From Stropharia rugosoannulata (lineage: Eukaryota > Basidiomycota > Agaricomycetes > Agaricales > Strophariaceae): a DNA stretch of 64,000 nt. Both the position numbers and the translations under genes were made by a program. The notes below the pieces were generated by a model. It saw nothing but the letters and a program-made list of their open reading frames with translations. It did not search any database and was not told the origin of the DNA. The stretch is from the NCBI GenBank assembly GCA_028532985.1, contig JANCIK010000011.1, positions 2,973,750-3,037,749 on the forward strand, written 5' to 3'. Shown in pieces: positions 24,910 to 37,117 of this stretch (position 1 is the first letter of the stretch; every line of letters begins with the position of its first letter).

Positions 24910-26625
24910 GTATGGTTCCCCGGCGGGAAAAAACTAACGAGGTTCGTATATGTATATAGTGGGTTCCATGCCGATATATATTAGAGAATGAGCTTTCAGA
25001 TATCAAACTGGCAAAGAAATGATGTTTTTTCTACTTAGGTTACAGTATCAATAAGATCTCCATTTGAAACACATCAATGTCAAAAACTGATGGTCAAGTT
25101 CTGATGGGTGTCTCCGATCTCGTGTCGTGGAGGAGACAATGTTCCGACGCTGAGATAAAGTACCTACAATTGACGATATTTTACAGGGGCCTACAGAAAA
25201 GTCCGTGAGTGTCTGTGCAGTGGCACGGACATCATTGCACAGATTTGGCTTGATTTGCACGGACCTTGAATAAATTGCACAAATGTGCACGGGTTGCACG
25301 GACGCCATGGTTTGCACGAGCATACACGGCTTGTACGGAAGAACTAGAGCTGGTTCAAAGGCAGAGCAAATGGATGGCCTACTTCTCTTTGTATGTGTGA
25401 AACAAAGTTCAGCGAGGCAATCAATTAATCATGCTATATCTGATTCATTGCTTGTTCATTTCTGAGACGATAAATCAACTAATATTATTCACATATCAAC
25501 TCGGACCATGAGTATAATGGAGATTGTGGTAAATCAACTTAAAAACTCAACCAACCACTAATGCTACATATATAATTTATAAAATGTTTCGGCACAGCCT
25601 GCAGTGAGTGTGCCGTGGCCCGGCATAGACGGAAATGACTACGGCACTGGTCCGGCATTGCTGTTCACACAGAATGCCAGCCCGGCTGGTTAAAACTTGC
25701 ACAACATGACCTCAGCGCTTAAATACTGAAGACTCAAGAGGCTATTAAATAGTATTCAAGCTGACCGTATGATAATTTTTATCTCTATTTGGTAGGCAGA
25801 TCCCATCTCTAAAAATCAAGTCAAATTTAGATACGTATAAATACGAGTCATTACAGAATCACAGCCCTCATTCATTGTTCCACATCACCAGAACCAGAGG
25901 TGATCGCAACAAGATCACGGAGTTAACCGGTGGCGAAAATGTAGTATAGCTTATGGCCGCGTCCAAGCAGTGTCTACAGAATGCTGGCATCACTCAAGGA
26001 TCACTATACATAAAGAACCTGCTGTTAAAATTCACGTAATGATATTATAACATACTTACAAGTTCCGCCTCGCTACGCTGCGGCTTAGGGCGTACACAGT
26101 AAACAAAGTAATATGTAAATAATGTTGTGAAGCATTTGTAAATAGTATAACATGAAGCCGCGTCACGGCACTGTTAACGCGCCGCGCAATCAGTGCGCAT
26201 TGGGCGCGCTGGCGCGCGCGGTGCTTATAGACTCATACAGTGCCAGCCACCGATTGGCCGCTGATGCAAAAGTTTGGCAAAAGTACGATAGTAGTGCTAC
26301 ACACATAGCGTACTATATGTGATTGGGTTGGTTGGCAGTATCAGACCATTGCATTGCATTTCACATCATTTTGTCACTCCATAACCAGCTCAAACCCAGG
26401 TCTGCATGCCGCGACTCCGTCAGCCAACACCTACATACAAAAGCGTGTCATAATTATAAAGATATGGGGTAATGATTGATGGATCAATGACTCATGACAC
26501 ATCCAAGACACATCCACAACATATCATTGATATGAAGAGTAGAATTGAGGCAGGGCATATAGGAAGTGGGGATTACTCTGTATCTCTGTATGCCTCTTTT
26601 TCTGTCAACAAAGTTAGTACTCAAA
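24910..26625. other. 1.7-kb intergenic region with repeat-like segments
   Basis: Divergent spacer between gene C and gene S3. It contains several GCACGGAC/TTGCAC words (25190-25345), a GGCACTGT...ACAGTGCC inverted pair around a GC-rich core of GCGCGC (26167-26246), and GC-rich islands near 25600-25690. These look like decayed element pieces. No coding frame was recognised. Confidence 0.4.
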
Positions 26626-27536
26626 TGCATTTCCTCAATATACTCAAGGCCGAAGCCTTGCTCTTGTCGATGGCTATGTGCGCGCAACATGTAATGAGGT
26701 GCTTTGCTCATGCAAAGCAAACTGTTGCGGCGCCCCTTCCAGTGCAGTCGAGAGAATTGCAAGCTGTTACTTTGTCAAAGTCTAGCGGTTCGTTGATCCT
26801 TAAAATTTTACCATTTGTATGGGTCGTCACTAATACTATCGACAAATTTCTTTAACGGTACTATCGGACAATGCATCATCAGAGAGAGGCAATGACACAA
26901 CCATTGTTTCATCGACATTTGAATATACTATGTCCACTATCAGAATAGGAACCATTCAAGTGATGCCAACGTGTAGCTTTACCTCAGTTTGTACGTTTAT
27001 ATTTTATCAGCCCAGCAGAGGTATCTCACAACTGAAGTACAAAAATAGGCGTTTCTGATTCGCCGTCGCTCTTTAAATCCTTTCCAATGATAAGCACAAC
27101 TCGGGCTGGGACTACCACTGGAACACCCAATTCAACCACTGCATCAGTGGTTCTCCCACCGCCATCATATACCACTCAAAATATAACAGAAATGAGCAAA
27201 GCTCGGGCTGGGATTACGACTAGAGCACCCGATTCAAACTCAGCATCAGTGGTTCAACTCCAACCGCCATCAGATACCATTCAAAATACAAAAGCACAAC
27301 CTCAATTAACATTGACAATAACTAACATGCCATACAGCGTGTCAGCCATCAGTACCACTGTGACAAACTCACAGCAAAATCGTGCCATGCCCCAGGCGAC
27401 TGCCCAGTCCAAGGGGCGTACATTGACCATCAGCTTGAGTGACACAGTATACTCTGTTTCTATAATCTTGGCGTTCTGGCATTCTCATTACTGTAAGTAC
27501 CTACTCAGAAATACCTTCAAACTATTACTATACTGA
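26626..27536 (+). pseudogene. Ser/Thr-rich secreted protein S3, probably decaying
   Basis: The start MHFLNILKAEALLLSMAMCA matches the S-family signal-peptide exon. The 3' part (27087-27536) codes a Thr/Ser/Pro-rich region with a twofold internal repeat (SKARAG-ITTRAPDS...ASVV) and the family C-terminus SKGRTLTISLSDTVYSVSIILAF. Compared with S4, the donor has lost a G (CAAAGTCT against CAAGGTTT) and the acceptor CTACAG has become TTAACG, so normal splicing of this intron looks impossible without a cryptic site. The stop codon has also shifted. It converges on 7TM gene D, 646 bp away. Confidence 0.5.
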
Positions 27537-28182
27537 CGAGGAATATATAATGCTTACCGAAAACATTTCATAGTAATTGTTATTGGCTAAGAAGGAGCAT
27601 ATCCACAACCGGATTTCGGCTCAAACGAAGATGAATCTAGGGGTGGGCTCGAACATTTTATTTAGGTTTTCAGTATTGTATGCCACATGAAACTTCCGAG
27701 TCCATTATGTGCTTTGAGATTTTGCTTTTGAGATTTTGCTTATAATATCCAATCAAACTCCCGTGAGGTGTAATAGTCCTGCTAAGAACATATACTGAGT
27801 ATATTTCTCCACATATACTGGTTTTGTTGTTCTAACAAAGCTCATTTTAGTATGCTGCCACTGGTAGCCATATATCTACCTCGTTTGTTTTTATTTTGTG
27901 GCCCTGTGCAGAAAATATGAAGAGCAAGAGCCTTTGCAACCCATCTGTAGTGTCAGAAACTGTGATTACGATCATGTCAGACCCACGTAAATCAGAAGCG
28001 GCGGAAAATTGTGGAGACAATTGCAGCACTTCAAAAAATAAAAATAAACAACGGAGCAGGGAGAATGTGCCTTACGCGATATGTAAAAAAGTGCAAGTAA
28101 TGCCTTGGTAACAAAACTAATTACTTAGCCAATCATAGGTAAATTATTGCCTATATATTTCAGAGCTGTGACTCTACATAGT
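27537..28182. repeat. convergent spacer, duplicate of the 22860-23640 region
   Basis: 27676-27740 resembles 22855-22910 (GTATGCCACATGAAA... TGTGCTTTGA-TTTTGCTT). 27990-28110 resembles 23520-23620 (ACAATTGCAGCACTTC-AAAA... GGAGCAGG-AGAATG-TGCCTTACG). The hypothetical ORF present in the first copy is broken here. Confidence 0.55.
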
Positions 28183-29434
28183 CTAGTCTCTCTCTAATGA
28201 GAACTGAGAGGAAGGGGCAAGGACAAACTCGTTGGAAAACACGATGTCGGCCGCTACAGATGTCTTTGAGTTTAGGGTACTAACTCGTGCTACCATGATC
28301 GTTACGGATGCTCCCTTGAGGGCCGTTTTTAGCGCATTTTCTAAGATAAAACAAAGACTCACTGCAAAGAATGAGAAGAAGTCAGTCATATATTGACAAA
28401 ACACGTTGAATGATTCCCTTGTATGGTTTGATGGAAACGTGGTCAATGTCACGCTGACGGCAAATAGGAGAGAGATGAGTGCATATAAGGCTGAGGACTG
28501 TATGACAAGTTCAATAACTCTTTCTGTCTTTGTCCCTCCATAGGACGGATGTGTGCTTGATGATAACGAAAGTAGACGGTAGACAATGAGAGTTGTTGTC
28601 AGTAGTGTTATTGCAAATGTTATGTAGATCGAGCCGCTGAAAAGATTTTGCACTAGCTCCTGCCTGGACACTGTCTGGCGTTCTCCATATTGGCATTGCA
28701 GAAAGCGAATGTCAATGCCTGCGGGTACTGTTTAATCAGGCTTATAGCTATCCGGTTGAAATCGTTACGTAGTACGTACAAGCTTCGGCTATCAGCAAAC
28801 ACGTAGAAATTGATATGATTCTGAACGACTGGCCCCACAGATAGTAGCACCGCCAAATCTATGTTGAGCAATCATAGTGTATGTCTGATTAATTGATTAC
28901 ACTCCTAGCACGCGATGTACGAACCAGTATCAAGTCTGCAAGAATGGAACTGAGCATAACCACCACGTCGGATATCGCGAGCATTGCTATGTCGGGCCAG
29001 GCAGACATCAATAAAACATCCACGGCGCCTGGTTTGACAACTATTGAATACTGGTTGGAGATCGTGATCCACACCACCACCGTTTGAATGATGTTGAGAA
29101 GGTACATTGTCGTAATGACCGTTACAATAAACAGTCTCCAGGATGACTTATTAGTAACTGAGATCGAGTAAAATTTACGGTTATGTCCTCTCATTGCTCG
29201 CATACGGGACTTACAGTATATACGCACAGTGCCTATGTAAAGCATTGTGTAAATACCTATACTGATACACTTAGTAGACTGATGATTTCCGACAGTGCAT
29301 ACAGTCGTACCTGTCAAGAAAATCGAGAGTATCCCTGCATTGAGAGTCACCTGTGCCTGTGAGGCCAATGTACCAGAGAGGAAACGAGTGTCAGACACGT
29401 ATGTCCGCCTGGCGGGAACACTGATCAGACTCAT
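28183..29434 (-). CDS. seven-transmembrane protein (gene D)
   Basis: It starts MSLISVPARRTYVSDTRFLSG, with the following segment QAQVTLNAGILSIFLTG. Other segments are FIVTVITTMYLLNIIQTVVVW, ISDVVVMLSSILADLILV, QELVQNLFSGSIYITFAITLLTTTLIVYRLL and VIELVIQSSALYALISLLFAVSVTL. The last exon reads GASVTIMVARVSTL...DIVFSNEFVLAPSSQFSLERD and stops at 28183-28185. It is the closest intact paralogue of C and F, with the same exon order. Gene S3 converges on it; S4 diverges from it 1.18 kb upstream. Confidence 0.68.
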
Positions 29435-29509
29435 GTAGATAGCACATTATATCACGGATTGAGTTTTCAAAGATCAAACTGTGAAATATATAATGCTATT
29501 TTCAAGTGA
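29435..29509. other. upstream region of gene D
   Basis: Short AT-rich promoter segment before the palindromic element. Confidence 0.3.
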
Positions 29510-29694
29510 CATCAGTAAATCCTGATTTTGCTATGGCACTATGCAAGGGGGGGGATTTGCTATGATGCTATAAGCTGCTATGGCTTGCTATAGGGCATCT
29601 GTATAGCACCTTATAGTAGCCCATAGCAGCTTATAGTGCCATAGCAAATCCCCCCCTCTACATAGTGCCATAGCAAAATCAGGATTTTCTGATG
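29510..29694. mobile_element. 185-bp palindromic MITE-like element
   Basis: The two halves are inverted copies: CATCAG(T)AAATCCTGATTTTGCTATGG on the left and CCATAGCAAAATCAGGATTTTCTGATG on the right, with a G8/C7 tract and repeated GCTATA/GCTATGG words inside. It has no coding capacity and could fold into one long hairpin. No clear target-site duplication was found outside the palindrome, so the class cannot be assigned. Confidence 0.65.
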
Positions 29695-30611
29695 GAAACA
29701 AATCGGTGCTGACAACAGAATGAGGGCTGCCTTTGGCGCTCTTATAAATTTATGGTGTTAAAGCGCAACGTTTTGGTACTGATACACTAAGAATGCACTG
29801 ACTAAGGAGATAAAGCATGCCCCATCACTCATAAACTTGATCCCATCTCCAATCCTTTGAGATGAAACTGTGAGCTAAATATAGATACCATTTCTCAAGT
29901 ACCTCTCGCAACTTCGTCCACGACAGGCTATGTACGCACCACTCCTGATCTCCGTTTCGCAAAGAATACGGACCATTACGTTTGGAACCATTGAAACGGA
30001 GTCGGTACAAAAGGGCTACTTTAAGATACAATTTGAGTGTCTTGTCCACAACTCGGAAGGGCGCACTATCTATTGCTTCATCGAAATAACATAATTTTCC
30101 CATTATCGCCTGTGGTTCCCCTCCAGATGCTATTTAGATACGAAATTGCAGTTAGGCGCGCCGGGGCGAAGCGGAGGGTTCGCGCAGCGAGTGACTACAT
30201 AGTACCTCCCGGGATCTCGGCATCAGCCGCAGACTTAGGGGACTTGTTACCGTGGTTAATAATAACATGAGCATTCTAGCCACATTCTGATTGTCGATTA
30301 CCAAGTAGTAATCATAATGCAGGAATAGACATTGATTTGATGAATTTCCTGTGCTTTAGTTGAGTTTTGTTTGAGTTATATTTAAGACATGACAGAAGTG
30401 TTGGGAGTTCCTGGTGACTATCAGTGAGTATGCACGCGAAGAGACTGATCGCAGTGCTATAGCCAGTCCTACCTTGGTATAAGTCGGATTTTTATCAACA
30501 AAGATATCCACCAGCCTGATATCATCTATATAATAAGTCATTACTCGTTGTGGTGAGTCTCCGCATCCCCTTTGTCTTTTACGCCAAATACGTCAGCGTA
30601 AACATACTCAC
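29695..30611. other. intergenic, upstream of S4
   Basis: It contains a GC-rich patch (30150-30240) that differs from the AT-rich surroundings and may be an element remnant. No gene seen. Confidence 0.35.
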
Positions 30612-31495
30612 ATGCAGCTCCTCTATCTTCCCTATTATACCAGAGCTTCACTGTTGACCATGGTCATGTACGGTTCACAGGTACTTTGCATTCCGGCAAT
30701 GCAAAGTACTCCGGAGCTCGGGTCAACGCAAACATCCACTCTATCAAGGTTTGATTGTTCGTTCATGCACAACTTTTTACTGTTTGTGTGGCAAATCACT
30801 TATAACATCGACAAGTTGCTACAGGATCCATGAATATATCATCAGAAATTATTAGTACTTTGACGCTTGGAGGGACCTCTCTGTCGCTCTTTCCGCCATT
30901 CCCTACTGCAAGCACGGCGGCTGGGCTTACAGGCGGAACCTCTAATCCAGCCCCAGTAACCATGGTTCCCACGACGTCATCAGAAATTATCCAACAAACA
31001 GTAACCTCTGGAGAAATGGGCGGAACGCCAACACCAACTAGTGGCAGTACGCCAAACAGCAATTCGGATATCACCCAACAGTCATTAACCTCTGGAGAAA
31101 TGGGCGGAACGCCAACACCAACTAGTAGCAGTACGCTAAACAGCAATTCCGATATCACTAGCACATCATCACAAATACTCCAACAGACAGTGACCTCTGG
31201 AGAAATGAGCGGAATATTTAATTCCCGTTCAGAATCAACCGAAACCGAAACGCAAAGCCGAACAACAATAACTGAAACTAATACGCCAAACGGAAATTCA
31301 GGCCCTGATATTACAAGCACAATTCCACAGCAGGAAACAACGAGCGTCACAAGTTCACAGCCAGAAATGACGAGCGACATTCCCTCAAAGCCAGAGGTGC
31401 CCGCCAAGTCAAAGGGTCATAGATTGACTATTAGAAATATGGCATACCCTATGGCGATCACTATGGCGTTCTTGCGTTACCAAGTATCCCTATAA
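30612..31495 (+). CDS. small secreted Ser/Thr-rich protein S4
   Basis: Exon 1 (30612-30748) codes MQLLYLPYYTRASLLTMVMYG..., a signal-peptide-like start. With acceptor ATTATTAG (ending 30855) the frame is kept, giving 258 residues; the nearer CTACAG acceptor at 30824 would shift the frame. The body contains a tandem repeat of about 75 bp coding TSGEMGGTPTPTSS plus a short linker (two full copies and a partial one between 31000 and 31210). It then becomes Thr/Glu-rich and ends in the family tail SKGHRLTIRNMAYPMAITMAFL. The Ser/Thr density suggests heavy O-glycosylation (inference). It is the last S gene of the left block and has no adjacent convergent 7TM partner. Confidence 0.5.
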
Positions 31496-32434
31496 GTACC
31501 TACTTGACCTCGCTCACTTGATTGATGCAGCATACTCTATACATGTGGATCACTTACGTACAGTAATCATTAATACTAATAGTAATACTACTTTGATACT
31601 ACTAATAGCACGATCTTCATTACCGGAATTCGGCCCGAATAAATATGAGCGGGCCGCTTGTAAAATTCTTATTTGGTACCAAACGCTTCACTCCGAATCC
31701 CGATGCTATCCGGACTCCCGAGTACTGCTCTCAAACTCCCCTCTGCGCCTCCATCCAGTAACAAGACGGAAATAGTGCTCAAGGGACATAGAAAACCTAC
31801 GCTTATCTTCGACAACACAAGACGGTGATTGAAAAGCATTATGTCCACTGTTATCATGATCTCCCTTTCGTACGTGACCGTAATGTATTTTCCTACCTTC
31901 CCTGAGTGATCTTACACAGGCAGATGGAGCTGATCGGTGTCGAAAACATGTCGAAAGATACCTATAGGCCGCTCGGGGAAATTAAACTACATCGTAGCAA
32001 GTACTTCCCGTCACAAGTACGTCGATCCTTTCGATTCTGATCCGTTAAGTTTTTATGCGGATAAATTCTTTTGTTGAATAGGTTTGGCCACCTTTCAAAA
32101 TCTTCTGGAGACGGCCCTAGCATCACAACAAGCTTCGTCGGATAATACTCGCCCTAGCCCGACGTTACTCGATATGATTTCTTCTCGTACCACGCGACCT
32201 CACTTGTATGGAGTTGTCCGATTCAGAACCGGTTCTGATATTTGTGTGCTTCTATGTTAGGCGGAGGGAATAACAGATGAAGGTCTGTTGACCCTCGACC
32301 ATTCCAAACATTGTCGGGTAGAAGCACGACAGTTTTTCCTGCTGAACCGGCCCATACAGTCAGAAAGAAGACGTTGATACCTGGTCATCTTATAAAGAAG
32401 CGCTAGACTGAGCTACGTGGAACTACAGACTATA
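31496..32434. other. intergenic, no gene seen
   Basis: Contains the promoter of the esterase gene (TATAAAG-like near 32391). No other gene recognised. Confidence 0.4.
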
Positions 32435-33700
32435 ATGTTCGCTTTCAAGAGCTTAATTGTCACAGCGGCTATCGCGTCTGCTAACGCGCTGACCAGCTCT
32501 CTGCAGCAGATTACCGCAAACTTCGGCTCTAATCCCACCAATGTCCAGATGTATCTATACAAGCCTACCGCTCTGGCAAACCCTACCCCCTTGATTATTG
32601 CTATGCATTACTGTCAGGGCACAGCGCAGGCCTACTTTACGGGAACCAGTCTCGCACAACTCGCTGATCAGCACGGATTCATGGTCATCTATCCCAACGC
32701 TCCTGCCGTCGGTGGTTGCTGGGACGTCAACACCAACGCTACACTAACACACAATGGTGGAAGCGACTCTCTTGCCATTGCCAACGTTGCACGCTACTTC
32801 ATCGCGAACATGGGCGTTGATGCTTCCCGTGTTTTTGCCACTGGAACGTCGTCTGGGGCAATGATGACTAACGTCATGATGGGAGCGTATCCCGATATCT
32901 TTGCCGCGGGCTCGCTCTACTCTGGCGTTCCTTACGGATGCTTCGCTGGTCCCAATGCATGGAACACGCAATGCGCAACTGGAGAGCTGATTATGACTGG
33001 CCAACAATGGGGTGACCTCGTTCGCTCTGGGTATCCAGGATACACAGGGCCACGTCCCAAGGTTCAGTTCTGGCACGGTACCATGTGAGTAAGCTTTACA
33101 AATTCAGTCTTACAAGCCTCGTACTAATACCTTGCTGTAGTGACACCACACTCTACCCTCAAAACTTCTGGGAGGAAATAAAACAATGGACCAACGTTTT
33201 CGGCGTCAGTGCGACACCCGTCACGAACACCACCAACGATCCGCAGGCAGGATACTCACGCGCGTCCTTTGGTCCTAACGTCCAAGGTATCCTTGCGCAG
33301 GGTGTAGGACACACCGTTCCAGAGCACGAAACCGACACGCTCAACTGGTTTGGTCTTAGTAACCTGACACCTGGAGGCACACCTGCCTCTACGGGCTCAT
33401 CCACGACAGTTGTTTCAAGTACACCCGTCCCTACGTCCTCTGTACCCACATCTACCGCGGCGCCAACACCCACAGGAGCGACTGCAGCACATTGGGGTCA
33501 GTGTGGTGGGATCGGCTGGACTGGGCCTACAGGTATGTTTTGTCGAGACATATTACATGTACTTCATACTCATCCCTTCAGCGTGCGCTGCTCCATACAC
33601 CTGCAAGGCTTCCAACGCATATGTCAGTATGCTCTCAGTTCAACTCGGAATGATATGCTAACATACATGACTATTTCTGCAGTACAGTCAATGCCTGTAG
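32435..33700 (+). CDS. CE1-type carbohydrate esterase with C-terminal CBM1
   Basis: Four exons (32435-33084, 33141-33532, 33582-33622, 33683-33700) give 366 residues. A signal peptide (MFAFKSLIVTAAIASANA) precedes an Esterase-PHB-type alpha/beta hydrolase. It contains HYCQGTAQAYFTGT, the nucleophile elbow GTSSGAMMT (Ser in G-T-S-S-G) and a His near GVGHTVPEHE. A Ser/Thr/Pro linker leads to a complete CBM1: WGQCGGIGWTGPT, then, across two small introns, ACAAPYTCKASNAYYSQCL with the four expected Cys. Family CE1 members are secreted acetylxylan or feruloyl esterases acting on xylan; which substrate applies here is not shown. I start at 32435, the ATG before the signal peptide. Confidence 0.9.
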
Positions 33701-33907
33701 AGTGCAGAGTCGGTGACTCGATAGACCTTGTATCCAGTATTTTGACACTATGCAACGCAATGATAACACTCATTGTATGCTCAATATATGTTGTCTTCTT
33801 ACGTACCAGGTGTGAGTACAAAAATGATGAGTCACCGACCCATCTTGTATTCATGAGGTATACTACGAACAAGCCAGTCAAAATCAACTACATTTCCGAG
33901 AGTCTCA

Positions 33908-36169
33908 TCACAAAAGGCGCTTGAAGCTTTTAGGGGCACGGGCCATATTGCCAACTGCACGCTTGCCTGGAACTGCAATGCGATCACCCAAGGAACGAGA
34001 AGAGATATTGGCCTGAGTTCCGAATAAAGGCGTCTCAACCGGGCAAACTACTCCTTGGGCAGGAAGAGTGCCGTTAATGAAGTACTGGCGGACGTGACCT
34101 GCAGTGCACTTGGAGGAAGCCACGAAGGATGTGTGCTACAAATGGAACATTGTTAAGTTACAAGGCAAGGAACAATAATATGAATACACGTACCCCGAAT
34201 GAGTCCTGGGTAAGAACGACGGATCCCGGGAAGCCTTTAGACGTCTTCTTGGCCCTACGAATATTGTAAATGACCTGAATCTACGTTTGAGATGAATTTC
34301 ATGTGAAGACGTACATAGCCAATGGTGTTACATGATCTAGTTTAAATACATTAGAGCATTTTAATGGTGATAATGGCGTAAAAGACTTACCAGCAGTGTT
34401 TCCAATGATTAGAAGGGGGAAGCTGGTGTTGCCTGAGATAGGTCCTTTGAAATTGTCTGGATGGACCCGCCAGCCACTGATTGAAATTTAGGAGGCGAGA
34501 CCTACTCATATTAAAACACACTCACGAGCACAGAGTTCTAATACCAACAACAGTGCTAGCGAAGCTAGACAGGTGGGCGATCTCTTTGTTGTACGCCTCC
34601 AGAGCCTTTGCGTCGTCGGTCACCTGAATACCATCCCCACACGATACAGCTGCGACTGAGTCAGCGATGCGGGCGATCGATCCAAGCTGGTAAATAATAG
34701 TTCCATTCCCCGTCTCAAGGTCAGCAAGACCTTGAGCTAGCAGAGTAAACATGGTGTACGGCGAATAGAAAGAAGTGAAGTATGAGTTTCTGAGGATCGC
34801 GTGGTCGATGACGCCATAGTTGGGGAATGTATCAGCAAAACCAACTATCGGCTGCGCGGCGACCTTGCTCTCAAGTGCTGTGAGCCTCTCAGAGATCGCG
34901 GTGGAGCTGTTAGCATAAAATGCGCAGGCAGATGGTCCGGCTTTGAAGCAGCCATCAATAAACCCCTGCAGCACTTTATCTGCGTCGATGATTTCGTTAC
35001 GCCAGTCGGCTGGAGGTTATAATGTAAGATTAATAGTTCTATAGACCATTTCATGGTTAATTGCAAGTACGTACTTTTGTAATACCCTTCCATATCGAGA
35101 ACACCTGGTAAGAACAATAATTAGGCCGGGTATTGGGCTTTAACGGTACAGCAAACTAACCGTCAATAATGAGTCGCTCGATTTTGTCCTACAAAACATA
35201 AAATTAAAATGATTTTGGCAGAAATAAAATGGGAAGATCGCTTACTGGGAACATGGCAGAATACGTAGAGCCTAGTACAGTTCCATAACTAGACAAGTAT
35301 ATGTACATGAGTGGAAATGTCACATCAAAGGAGTTGTAAACGCACGAAATTCCCCAATAATTTATTTTCTCCCGTCCATGTAGTTGGACAATGCGCAACA
35401 TGTCTCTGGCAACATTGTCGGTAGTGTAATGAGGTAATGTTCCATTAACGTCGCGAGACTCCGCCAAGCGGCCCAGCAGCTGGAAATGCGCCCATTGAGC
35501 TGGCAAAGCGTCCGGTCGGGCGTTGGGGTCTGCAGAATCCGGACCCCAATCCCAATCGGCATTCTCGGCGTCGGTCTGGAAGAACTTAATCAGAGGAGTG
35601 GAACGTTCAATTCCTAACCCATAAAACGTCAATAACTTATACACGTAAATAAGAGCGTAAAATTACGTACCACGGGGATCGAAACTAAGAATATCGAACT
35701 CGGGCCCAATTATGTCGACAAGTTGGGTGCCGACCCCTGAGATCATTGCATCCACGCCACTTGCACCTGGGCCTCCTGGATTGTAAAGTACAGGTCCACG
35801 GTATGCATCGGTTGTATTCAGAGATGATGGTATGCGTATTAAGGCCAGGGAAAAGTCCCCAGCGTCGGGATTAGAGTAGTTCATCGGTACCTGAGGGTGT
35901 CTGTTCATACGTGAATGCCTGCAAATAATGTAGTACGCACATTGAGTCTGGTGCATTGGAACGGAGAGGCATAGCACTCGACCCAAGTCAGGTTATCTGT
36001 GCTGGGAATCTATCCAATTAGCGTACGACGTAGGTCAGCCATTCAAGCCAAATTCGTGTGTTAAGTTGTAACGCACCGAACTCCAGTCAAAATCGCTGGC
36101 GTCTTGTGCAATTACGGTCCCCCAGGTGATGGCGAGAGTCAACGCTGATCCAAGTATTATACCTTTCAT
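33908..36169 (-). CDS. secreted S33-type serine peptidase (tripeptidyl aminopeptidase-like)
   Basis: A multi-exon alpha/beta hydrolase gene of roughly 550 residues. The signal peptide is MKGIILGSALTLAITWGTVIAQ. The oxyanion/HGGP-type motif is VLYNPGGPGASGVD, followed by FDPRG. The nucleophile is in NYWGIS/YGTVLGSTYSAMFP, split by an intron between WGIS and YGT. C-terminal TAP-like elements are SFPLLIIGNT and a histidine in HTSF before SSKC. The product ends PGKRAV...KSFKRLL. Homologues cut N-terminal peptides from extracellular protein substrates. It converges on the CE1 esterase with a 207-bp gap between stop codons. I chose ATG 36169 over 36274 because the signal peptide follows it directly. 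Confidence 0.85.
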
Positions 36170-37117
36170 CGGTATATATGCAATCTGCTTCAAGGGTAGA
36201 GTATTATGAGTATCGGTAGGTTGAATGTCTTCGTCGTTTTTGTGTCTCCTTTTATAATGAGATTGTGAGTACACAAGCCTGTGGGTATATCCGCTGCCAT
36301 CTGCGGAAACCTATGCCGTTACATCTAAATATGAGGCTGTACTAAATTGGAATTGAAAATACTGTGCCGCTTGCAATTTCGAAATGGCATGTTTCAACTT
36401 CAGCGTGTGCTGCGACTTTCAGAGTCGATGTTATAGCATTCCCCAATAGATTACAAACAGGACAACCGATGAAGAACAGTCCCTTGTTGAAGTTGTGTTT
36501 GCCGCCTAGTAGTGCCTGGCTCTAGAACAAGAATAAGTAAAAATAATATAGCAAGATTACTGGTAGGTTGACGACTAGTCGATGGCGATAGCGATCAGCA
36601 ACAATTAACGCAGTTCTTTTGATGCGCAGCTACCAGGTATGTTCAGAGCCTCTTGAACTGGTGGATTTAATTCTTTGTACAAGCAACGAGGTTTATCCCG
36701 CAGTGAGTAGTCACAAGTAAAAGACGGAATCCGGAATAAAGGCATATTTCTAAAAATAGAACGATGGGCGTCAAGGTCGATCTTTAGAGAATGCCGTTAA
36801 GATTGCATTACTCTTATCCAACTACATATTTACAGTTTCCGAAATTGTTACGACAACAGTATAGTGCTCGCACAAAGACCTGTTCTCCTTTTAACTAAGA
36901 AAAGGTCCGATTAAATGCTCGTTTGATCTACAACGCGCGACACGGCTTCCAAAAAATCTTTATAAACGAGAAGTAGTATGTATGTGATATGCATCCAGAG
37001 CGCTGAGGCGCTATACTATCCCTTTTGCTCGTACACATTGGTACAACAAATAATCCATTTCATAGAGTTAAACGCATATTTACAAACTGCAAAGCAAACT
37101 CGTCTTCTATTATCACC
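36170..37117. other. intergenic, no gene seen
   Basis: Upstream of the peptidase gene and downstream of the kinase-like gene. AT-rich; nothing was recognised. Confidence 0.4.

Noticed and set aside
26167..26246. GGCACTGT...ACAGTGCC around a GCGCGC-rich core as a mobile element
   Set aside because: Arms are only 8 bp and no target duplication is visible; kept only as a note in the spacer entry.
33085..33924. Long frame starting in the first intron of the CE1 gene and running past its stop
   Set aside because: It reads through introns; the spliced form gives a complete CBM1 and stop at 33700.
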